A stretch of DNA of 64,000 nt from Candidatus Tectimicrobiota bacterium (GTDB lineage: Bacteria > JACPUC01). Below are positions 57,792-64,000 of this stretch, piece by piece. Positions within the stretch are counted from its first letter, which is position 1. Each line of letters starts with the position of its first letter. The stretch covers positions 62,001 through 126,000 of the forward strand of contig JACPUC010000007.1 of assembly GCA_016192455.1 (NCBI GenBank), written 5' to 3'. The translations under genes and the position numbers were made by a program. The notes below the pieces were generated by a model. It worked only from the letters and a program-made list of their open reading frames with translations. It was not told the DNA's origin and made no database searches.

Positions 57792-58946
57792 CTACTCGAT
57801 GACGAGGAGCTCCGGGGTGGGGTGCGTTGACAGCAGCTCGTAGCCGTCGCTGGTGATGACGACCTGCTCCTCGGCATTCAGCAGCCCATCCGCCGTCTCG
57901 ATCTTCGGCTCGGGCGTGACGATCATCCCGGCCTGCAGCGGCGTATGATCGAACGCATTGAAGTAGGGCGGCTCGGTCTCCAGCCCGATGCCGTGCCCGA
58001 TGCGTTTCGCCGGATGATCGGAGTAGTTGCGGAAGTCAAGCCGGCTCAACTCCTGCTGCGAGAAGGCGAAAACCTCCGATGCCGGGACGCCGGGCTTGAG
58101 CTGCCGCATGACACGGCCGAGGATCTCCCACATCGTCGCATGCTCGTAGCGCTGCCGCGCGCTCGGCGGGCCGAAAACGGCGCGGCGCGTGAAGTCCATC
58201 TTGTAGCCGAGGTACGATGGGCCGGTATCGAGATAGAGGACATCCCCTTTCTGGAACGTGCCGTTCGCACCCGTCGCCCCCAGCACCGTCAGGGGGCAGA
58301 AGTCCAGGTCCAGACCCTCCTCGGCGTAGTAGCGGTAGATCTTCTTCTTAAACTCCAGCGCCGAGTCGCCGATGCGCAGCTCGCTCAGAGCCCGCTGCCA
58401 GGCCCTGCCGCCCAGCTCGCAGGCTTTGCGGGCGCACGCGATCTCCCATGCCGACTTGATCATCCGGCAGCCCCAGATGATCCGCCCGGAGTCGACAAAG
58501 CGCGCCCTCGGAAGCTCCTCCCGCAGGCGGAGGAAATCGTTCACGGCGATGCCCAGCCAGGTCTCGCGCCCCAGCTCGAGGGCGATGGCGCTCTGCCGCA
58601 GGCCGCGATCCTCCAGCACCTCGCGAAGACCCCAATCAACGGTGCTGTCAGTACTGAATGGCAGGTCCGGGTAGAATTTGCGATCCTCCACCCAGGAGGG
58701 GAAGGGCTGGTGGTAGCAGCGAGCAAGGACGTCGGGACCGGCCCAGCAGCGGATGGCCGGCTCGCCCTGGCGCGGCAGCACGAAGAGGAAGGGCCGGCTG
58801 CGCAGGCCGCCCGACGGCTTGTGGCCCGCGAAGTAGGAGTAGCTGGTCGGATCGGTCACCACCAGGGCGTCGACGGCATGCCGCTCCATGAGCTGCCGCG
58901 CCCGCTCCACGCGCCACGCGTACTCCTCCCGAGGCACTCCCGCCAT
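57792..58946 (-). CDS. M24-family metallopeptidase (Xaa-Pro peptidase/creatinase-like)
   Basis: 384 residues from ATG 58946, which follows GGGAGGGCG (the longer frame from 59000 lacks this). Creatinase-type N-domain (ALVVTDPTSYSYFAGHKPSG) followed by the pita-bread domain with metal ligands: Asp in LYLDTGPSYLGYKMDF (two Asp), His in RIGHGIGLETEPP, Glu in MIVTPEPKIE and Glu in EEQVVITSDGY. It cleaves N-terminal residues before proline or acts on small amide bonds; members in this group are often annotated as Xaa-Pro dipeptidases. Lies 50 bp after ilvE and near gamma-glutamyltransferase, hinting at peptide or amino-acid recycling. Confidence 0.87.
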   Translation of the reverse strand: MAGVPREEYAWRVERARQLMERHAVDALVVTDPTSYSYFAGHKPSGGLRSRPFLFVLPRQGEPAIRCWAGPDVLARCYHQPFPSWVEDRKFYPDLPFSTDSTVDWGLREVLEDRGLRQSAIALELGRETWLGIAVNDFLRLREELPRARFVDSGRIIWGCRMIKSAWEIACARKACELGGRAWQRALSELRIGDSALEFKKKIYRYYAEEGLDLDFCPLTVLGATGANGTFQKGDVLYLDTGPSYLGYKMDFTRRAVFGPPSARQRYEHATMWEILGRVMRQLKPGVPASEVFAFSQQELSRLDFRNYSDHPAKRIGHGIGLETEPPYFNAFDHTPLQAGMIVTPEPKIETADGLLNAEEQVVITSDGYELLSTHPTPELLVIE

Positions 58947-58996
58947 GCGCCCTCCCGTGGCGATCTCGTCCGCTTCCCGCGCGCCCGCGGGGAGAC

Positions 58997-59911
58997 TCAC
59001 TCTAGCAACGTCAGCCAGTCCTTGTGCAGCTCATTGCGGCCCTGCACGGCAGCGAAGAAGAGGCGCTGCACGCGCTTCGTCACCGCGCCCGGCGCGCCGT
59101 CGCCGATGGGCCGCCGGTCCAGCTCGATAACCGGCGTGACCTCCGCCCCCGTGCCGCAGAAGAAGACCTCGTCCGCCGTGTACACAAAGTCGCGGCTGAA
59201 GCACTCTTCCCGCACCGTGAAGTCGGCCTCCCGTGCCAGCCGGATGATGGTGTCGCGGGTGATTCCCTCAAGGATGTGCGTCCGCGGCGGCGTGATGATC
59301 TCCCCATGCTGGACAAGAAAGATGTTCTCCACCGATCCCTCGGCCACCTGCCCGTGCGCATCGAGGAGCAGGGCCTCATCGTAGCCGTCGCGGCGCGCTT
59401 CGCTGCGCGCCAGTTGAAACAGCAGGTAGTTGCCGCACGCCTTCGCCTTCGTCATCGCGGCGTTGATGTGGTGGCGTGTGTAGGACGACGTCTTGACACG
59501 GATGCCGTGCTCGAGCGTCCCCTCGCCACAGTACTCGCCCCAGAACCAGACCGCGATGGCCGCGCTGACACGCGTCTCGCTGGTGTCCAGCGCCATGCCG
59601 CCGTACCCGATGTAGACGATCGGACGCAGGTAGCACACTGCAAAGCCGTTCGCCCGGATCGTCTCTTTGCACGCCTCCAGCAGCTCCTGCCGCGTGTAGG
59701 GAACCTCCATGCCGAGGATTTTTGCGGAGTTAAAGAGGCGGGCGACATGCTCCCGGAGACGAAAGACGGCTGGTCCTGCGTCAGTCTCGTAGCAACGGAT
59801 GCCCTCGAACACCCCATAGCCGTACTGGAAGGTGTTGCTGATGAGGTGCACGGTGGCGTCAGCCCAGTCGACCAGCCTGCCGTCGATCCAGATTTTCCGC
59901 CCCGATTCCAT
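58997..59911 (-). CDS. ilvE: Branched-chain amino acid aminotransferase
   Basis: 304 residues, the usual class IV size, from ATG 59911 (GGAGGGTGGAG upstream; the frame opens earlier without family content). Family marks: IWIDGRLVDWADATVHLISN, YGYGVFEGIRCYETD, VYIGYGGMALD, the PLP lysine in NAAMTKAKACGNYL, and EGSVENIFLVQHGEIITPP. It catalyses the last step of leucine, isoleucine and valine synthesis and their first breakdown step. D-amino-acid aminotransferase or 4-amino-4-deoxychorismate lyase are possible relatives, but the FEGIRCYET start favours IlvE. Confidence 0.93.
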   Translation of the reverse strand: MESGRKIWIDGRLVDWADATVHLISNTFQYGYGVFEGIRCYETDAGPAVFRLREHVARLFNSAKILGMEVPYTRQELLEACKETIRANGFAVCYLRPIVYIGYGGMALDTSETRVSAAIAVWFWGEYCGEGTLEHGIRVKTSSYTRHHINAAMTKAKACGNYLLFQLARSEARRDGYDEALLLDAHGQVAEGSVENIFLVQHGEIITPPRTHILEGITRDTIIRLAREADFTVREECFSRDFVYTADEVFFCGTGAEVTPVIELDRRPIGDGAPGAVTKRVQRLFFAAVQGRNELHKDWLTLLE

Positions 59912-59993
59912 CGCTCCACCCTCCGGCTGGGAACGAGCTCCATGCAAGGCGCCCCAGGCTCGATGCCGCGGTGTTGAGCCCGCGGCGCTGCGC

Positions 59994-61556
59994 TCACCAG
60001 CCGCACGCCGCGGCGTCGCGCCGCCGATCGGCGGCGCCGAGGAGCGCCACCCCATCATCGACCACCGCCATGAGCGAGCCGAAGGGCTGCGACCCCGCGG
60101 GCGCCACGAGCGGTCCGTGAGCGTGCCGGTGCAGTTCGCTGAGCACCGCCCCCTCCATCATATCCTCGAGGACGAACCGGCCGTCGAGGGTGACCGACCA
60201 GCGCGGCGCGGCAATGGCCTCGCCCGCATCCTGCCCGCAGGCCAGGACGCGAGTAAGGAACTGCGCCAACGTTGCGGTCTGGCCTGGTCCGCCAGGTGTG
60301 CCGCAGGCGATGCACGGCACGCCGTCGCGCAGCACCATCACCGGCGTCAGCGTGTGCGCCGGCCGACGCCGCGGCGCCACGCAGTTGGGGTGGCCCAGGT
60401 CCAAATGAAAGCCGAGCATGCGGTTGTTCAGCACCACCCCGGCGCCGCGCGGCGCCACGCAGCTCCCGAAGAAATGGAAGACGCTCTGGATGAGCGACAC
60501 GGCGTTGCCGAACTGGTCCATGACCACCACGTTCGAGGTATCGGAGCCCCCGGAGCCGGCCGGCGCCCGACCCTGCCGCGGCATCCCATCGCCTCGTCGC
60601 CCCTGCACCCGCAAGGCCGCGATCTTCTTCTCCAGGAGGGCGCGCGCCTCGTTTTCGACGGCCGCGGGATCGGCAATGACGCCCAGGGCCTCGAGGTAGG
60701 CGTGGACCCGCGCCTGCATGCCGCGCCGCAGCATCTCAACGCTCCCCGCCTCATACCCGGCGATGCCATCGGCTTCGAGCTCCGCGAGCTGCAAGAGGAG
60801 CGTCACCCCGTACGAGTTCGGGGGCATGGTTGCCACGGTGCAGCCGTAGAAATCAACCTTCAGCGGCTCCTGCCAGAGGCAGGAGTGCTCGGCGAGGTCC
60901 TCCAGGGACAGGAGACCACCCTGCTCCCGGCTGGCGGCGACGAGCCGCTCGGCAATCGCACCGCGGTAGAACGCAGCGCTCCCCTCCGAGCCGAGGAGCT
61001 GCAGGGTGGCGGCGAGGTCTCGCTGCGGCAGGACCTCGCCGGCTTGCGGGGGTCGCCCCTGCGGCAGAAAGGTTGCCTTGGCGCCTAGGTCCTGCTCCAG
61101 GTGCGCCGCCACGAGCCCGACGTTGCGCGCCAGGTTGGGGTAGACCGGGAACCCCTCGGCGGCGTAGCTGATGGCCGGCTGCAGGAGGTCCGCCAGGCCG
61201 CGCGTGCCGAAGCGCTCGAGCGCGGCTTCCCAGGCAGCGACCATTCCCGGCACACTGACGGCCCGGATGCCCGTGGTCGGGATGCCCGCCGCAAAGGCGT
61301 GTCGATCCGCTGCCGCCGGCGATCGGCCGCTGCCGTTCAGGCCGTGCAGCGTCTTCGCGGCGGCATCATAGATGAGCATGAAGAGATCGCCGCCCAGCCC
61401 GCAGGCGTCAGGGCAGACAACCGCCAGGACGGCTCCGGCCGCCACCGCCGCATCGACCGCGTTGCCACCCTGGCGGAGGATGCTCGCCGCCTCGAAGCTC
61501 GCCAGGTGGTGGCCCGACACCACCATCCCGGATCGCCCCCGCACCACCTGGACCAT
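59994..61556 (-). CDS. ggt: Gamma-glutamyltransferase family protein (Ntn hydrolase)
   Basis: 520 residues; ATG 61556 has GGGAGG upstream. N-terminal GGNAVDAAVAAGAVLAVVCP and GLGGDLFMLIYD are the family start. The self-cleavage/catalytic Thr lies in GGSDTSNVVVMDQFGNAVSL, splitting large and small subunits near residue 345. GTPGGPGQTATLAQFL and the final DRRRDAAACGW match the small-subunit end. No secretion signal is visible, unlike many periplasmic GGTs, so it may be cytoplasmic or act on a cephalosporin- or glutamyl-type substrate other than glutathione. 24 bp after the aldolase/SDR gene. Confidence 0.88.
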   Translation of the reverse strand: MVQVVRGRSGMVVSGHHLASFEAASILRQGGNAVDAAVAAGAVLAVVCPDACGLGGDLFMLIYDAAAKTLHGLNGSGRSPAAADRHAFAAGIPTTGIRAVSVPGMVAAWEAALERFGTRGLADLLQPAISYAAEGFPVYPNLARNVGLVAAHLEQDLGAKATFLPQGRPPQAGEVLPQRDLAATLQLLGSEGSAAFYRGAIAERLVAASREQGGLLSLEDLAEHSCLWQEPLKVDFYGCTVATMPPNSYGVTLLLQLAELEADGIAGYEAGSVEMLRRGMQARVHAYLEALGVIADPAAVENEARALLEKKIAALRVQGRRGDGMPRQGRAPAGSGGSDTSNVVVMDQFGNAVSLIQSVFHFFGSCVAPRGAGVVLNNRMLGFHLDLGHPNCVAPRRRPAHTLTPVMVLRDGVPCIACGTPGGPGQTATLAQFLTRVLACGQDAGEAIAAPRWSVTLDGRFVLEDMMEGAVLSELHRHAHGPLVAPAGSQPFGSLMAVVDDGVALLGAADRRRDAAACGW

Positions 61557-61580
61557 CGCCGCCTTGCCTCCCGCGCGGGA

Positions 61581-63557
61581 TCAGATGACCCGCTCGTTGC
61601 CGCCATCGACGGGAATCTGCGCCCCGGTCGTCTTCGCAAAGACGGGTCCGGCAAGGGCGCAGACCACTTGGGCCACGTCGCTCGCCGTCACCTCCACCTT
61701 CAAGAGGTTGCTGGTCTTGTATTCCTCGACGCTCTGGCCGTAACGGGCGGCGCGCTCGCGCAGCACCTCGGGGGTCCAGATGCCGGTATCGAAGACCGCG
61801 TTGGGATGCACGACGTTGACGCGGATGCCGCTTCCCGCCAGCTCCAGCGCCGCGACCCGCGCCAATTGCGTCAGGCCGGCCTTGGCGACGGAATAAGCGG
61901 CGGCGCCCGGGCCGGGGGCCGGGACGTTCTTCGATCCCACGACGATCACCGCCGGCTCAAGCCCCACCTCGAGGTAGGGGATGCACGCCTGCAAGAGGCG
62001 CTGGTGGCTCGACAGGTTCACCTCCAGGCTGCGGCTCCAGGTCGCCGCATCCATTTCCGCGATACTGCGGCTGGCCGGGAAGATGCCGGCGTTGCTGATG
62101 AGCAGATCAAGGCCCCCGAAGGCTTCCACGACGCCCTCGACGGCCGTCGCCACGGCGGACGCATCGGTGACGTCGCAGGTGACGCCGACGGCGTCGCGCC
62201 CGGCGAACAGGCGGGTCACCTCGTCGTTCTTGTCGAGGGCCGCGACCGCGGCGCCCTGGGCGCGCAACGCCTCCGCGCAGGCCCGGCCGATGCCGCTGGC
62301 GCCTCCCGTCACCAAGGCGACCTTGCCCTGGAAGGGTGCGCTGGCCGCCCCCTTGGCGAGCTTCGCCTGCTCGAGCTCCCAGTACTCGACATCAAAGAGC
62401 TCCTCCTCCGGCAGCGCCCGCCACCCCCCCAGCGCCTCGCCCCACTGGATGGCGCGGATGGTGTGGGCGACGATGTCCGCCACCACTAGCGCCTCGTGCG
62501 CCGAGCGCCCCAAGGCGAGCGTCCCGTACCCCGGCCACACCGCCCAGCGCGGCGCGGCATCGAGGCGGGTGAGCCGCGGCGCGGCGTGGCGCTCGAAGTA
62601 GCGCCGGTAAGCGTCCGCATAGCGCGCCACCTCCTCCTCGGCATCATCCCCCATGATAACGGGGAGGCGCTTGGTGCGAATGATGTGATCCGGCGTGAGC
62701 GGACCACGGCTGGCGATGGCGGAGACATCGGGACGCTCGGCGAAGCCGCGCGCCGCCGCGCCCGCCTCCAGCCGAACCACGAGCGGCGCCCCCCGCACCG
62801 AGGAGGCGGCGCGCCGGAAGCGAGCCAGCGGCAGCAGGGGGAGCGCGGGCGGCGGCTCGGCGGCCAGGAGCACCCGCAAGACGCCGCGCCGCTCGAGGTA
62901 GTCCTCGGCCTCCGACACCAGGCCGATCATGCGCTCGTAGCTGGCGCGCGCCTCGTCGGCGAAGGTGAAGACGCCGTGGTTCAGCAGCACCATCCCCTCG
63001 AAGGCGCTCCAGTCGAGGTCGCGCGTCATCTCGTAGACCCTGCGCGCCAGGATGAAGCCGGGCATGACATAGGGGACGATGAGAACCCGCGCGCCGTAAA
63101 TCTCCCGCATGCGCTCCTCGCCCGCGTCGGTATTGGTGATCGCCACGACGGCATCGGCGTGGGTATGATCGACGTAGGCGCGCGGGATGATGGCGTGCAG
63201 GATGGCTTCCACCGACGGATTCGGCGCGTTGGGATCGAGCATCGCCGCTCGCTGGACGCGCACCATCTCGGCGTCGCTCATGCGCGCCACCCCGGCCATG
63301 CGGCGCAGCACCTGCAGCCGCACCGGCGCGAAGCCCGCCGCCTCGATGGTGGCGAGGTCCCAGCCGCTCCCCTTGACGTAGAGCACCTCTTCAAGATCGC
63401 CGAAGAAGTTGGCGGCTTTCATCTTCAGCGAGGTGTTGCCGCCGCCGTGCAGCACCAGGTCCGGCTCGCGCCCCAGCAACCGCGACGTGTAGACCCGCAG
63501 CGCCAGCGCGTCTCCAGCGCAGGCCCTCGCCTCGTCAGCGTCCCACAAGCTCTTCAC
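61581..63557 (-). CDS. Bifunctional class II aldolase / short-chain dehydrogenase
   Basis: 658 residues from GTG 63557 (GGAGG 6 nt upstream). Residues about 1-405 are a class II aldolase/adducin domain: LVLHGGGNTSLKMK, HAIIPRAYVDHTHADAVVAI with the zinc His pair, VLLNHGVFTFADEA. Residues about 415-658 are an SDR domain with NAD motif ALVTGGASGIGRACAEAL, LLISNAGIFPASR, and the catalytic YSVAK (Tyr-x-x-x-Lys) preceded by VGSKN in place of the usual Ser triad partner position. The fusion is known as bifunctional rhamnulose-1-phosphate aldolase/lactaldehyde dehydrogenase. Substrate is a deoxy- or related sugar phosphate; rhamnose uptake genes are not in view. First gene of the minus-strand run. 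Confidence 0.92.
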   Translation of the reverse strand: MKSLWDADEARACAGDALALRVYTSRLLGREPDLVLHGGGNTSLKMKAANFFGDLEEVLYVKGSGWDLATIEAAGFAPVRLQVLRRMAGVARMSDAEMVRVQRAAMLDPNAPNPSVEAILHAIIPRAYVDHTHADAVVAITNTDAGEERMREIYGARVLIVPYVMPGFILARRVYEMTRDLDWSAFEGMVLLNHGVFTFADEARASYERMIGLVSEAEDYLERRGVLRVLLAAEPPPALPLLPLARFRRAASSVRGAPLVVRLEAGAAARGFAERPDVSAIASRGPLTPDHIIRTKRLPVIMGDDAEEEVARYADAYRRYFERHAAPRLTRLDAAPRWAVWPGYGTLALGRSAHEALVVADIVAHTIRAIQWGEALGGWRALPEEELFDVEYWELEQAKLAKGAASAPFQGKVALVTGGASGIGRACAEALRAQGAAVAALDKNDEVTRLFAGRDAVGVTCDVTDASAVATAVEGVVEAFGGLDLLISNAGIFPASRSIAEMDAATWSRSLEVNLSSHQRLLQACIPYLEVGLEPAVIVVGSKNVPAPGPGAAAYSVAKAGLTQLARVAALELAGSGIRVNVVHPNAVFDTGIWTPEVLRERAARYGQSVEEYKTSNLLKVEVTASDVAQVVCALAGPVFAKTTGAQIPVDGGNERVI

Positions 63558-63591
63558 GAACCGCCTCCACGCGCGCCCATCTCAAGAAGAG

Positions 63592-63680
63592 AACCACTGA
63601 TGGACACGGATAGACACGGATGATGCAGCATTTTCACTTCTCCGTGTTCATCTGTGTTCATCCGTGGTTCCTTCCTCATC
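63592..63680. repeat. Imperfect inverted repeat of GATGnACACnGAT units
   Basis: Left arm ACTGATGGACACGGATAGACACGGAT pattern (63596-63621) and right arm with reverse-complement units ATCCGTG/ATCTGTG (to about 63665). Each arm holds tandem copies of a 10-12 bp unit. Such arrays commonly flank GxxExxY genes in environmental genomes. Confidence 0.6.
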
Positions 63681-63688
63681 CGCGGTTC

Positions 63689-64000
63689 TCACAGAACAAC
63701 CCTTTTCCATTCGAGTTTCGGACGCTTGAAATTCAGAATGATCCCGACTCTTAATCTTGTGATTTTGAGGTAGTTTAGAATCTGAGCGAGCTCCAGATCC
63801 GTGATCTTCTCGACGGCCTTCGTATCGACAACGATCTGGTTGAAGGCGATCAGATCGGGCACGTAGTCCCCAACTTTCACGCCCTTGTAGATGACATCGA
63901 AGCGAGACTGCTGCTGAACAGGGATGTTGCGCAGACCAAACTCGACGACCAAGGCGTTTTCGTAGGGCTTCTCAAGTAGTCCATGCCCCAGGCCATTTAA
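63689..64000 (-). CDS. GxxExxY-family protein (5' end cut by window)
   Basis: 103 residues are inside the window, and the frame is open through base 64000, so the start lies outside. The first visible residues LNGLGHGLLEKPYENALVVE contain the family motif G-x-x-E-x-x-Y. It continues RFDVIYKGVKVGDYVPDLIA, VVDTKAVEKITDLELAQIL, LRVGIILNFKRPKLEWKRVV, the usual PD-(D/E)xK-like nuclease-fold core (D-x12-D-x-K). The biological role is unknown; members are scattered as mobile single genes near short repeats, as here. Confidence 0.88.
   Translation of the reverse strand, partial: LNGLGHGLLEKPYENALVVEFGLRNIPVQQQSRFDVIYKGVKVGDYVPDLIAFNQIVVDTKAVEKITDLELAQILNYLKITRLRVGIILNFKRPKLEWKRVVL

Overview
High-G+C bacterial chromosome segment of 64 kb with dense protein-coding content. 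No rRNA, tRNA or CRISPR array was recognised. Sigma70-like promoters (TTGnnn, 16-17 bp spacer, TAnnnT) and GGAGG-type ribosome sites can be read in front of several genes. The gene mix is two-copy PhnE transport, a GGDD-type phosphofructokinase, a bacterial Cdc48, oxygen-dependent haem enzymes, very large PAS sensor kinases and a full gas vesicle cluster. This fits an uncultured high-GC lineage, for example deltaproteobacterial, NC10-, Rokubacteria- or Tectomicrobia-like. The sequence alone does not fix the phylum.

Layout: 1-1020 is the end of a phosphonate/phosphate ABC transporter (one partial and one complete PhnE). 1281-3818 holds a class II aldolase and a phosphofructokinase, convergent. 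4197-12963 is an envelope or polymer block with a TPR/GT-C membrane protein, a GT39-type transferase, a YfhO-like protein and a secreted protein, with a MutM-family glycosylase behind it. 13292-16436 is a GT2/GNAT/DegT-aminotransferase operon, probably for an amino-sugar modification. 16458-18795 is an HpcH aldolase divergent from inositol-3-phosphate synthase, with mirror-image overlapping promoters between them. 18908-22508 is a visibly less GC-rich pair, an OLD-family nuclease and a UvrD-like helicase (Gabija-type defence), followed by an orphan MNT nucleotidyltransferase. 23272-28112 holds an MBL hydrolase, an EamA transporter, small proteins and a diiron ferritin-like protein. 28321-32209 holds late haem biosynthesis (hemY, hemE, hemH).

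33537-44120 is the most distinctive part, a gas vesicle cluster. It has GvpA, GvpJ and another GvpA-family protein, four GvpF/L paralogues (one with a C-terminal J-domain), GvpG, GvpO, GvpK, GvpN and the Hsp20-like GvpH. It also has a Get3/ArsA-type ATPase and three small helical proteins, one a GvpC candidate. A Cdc48-type AAA+ unfoldase converges on it (44333-46492). Behind that, on the same strand, lie an NtrC-type sigma54 activator, a single-domain response regulator and a PAS histidine kinase (46635-50080). A strong sigma54 promoter match (33537-33551) sits in front of the first cluster gene. The simplest reading is that the kinase and activator switch on the gas vesicle operon through sigma54, while a chaperone set (J-domain, Hsp20, Get3-like, GvpN, Cdc48) handles the aggregation-prone GvpA subunits. 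A perfect parS-type 16-bp palindrome lies between gvpA and gvpH.

50755-57201 encodes an 1804-residue kinase with eight PAS and two GAF domains, followed by two single-domain response regulators. 57266-63557 is a minus-strand metabolic run: MsrB, M24 peptidase, branched-chain aminotransferase, gamma-glutamyltransferase and a bifunctional aldolase/SDR. The right edge cuts a GxxExxY-family gene next to an imperfect inverted repeat.
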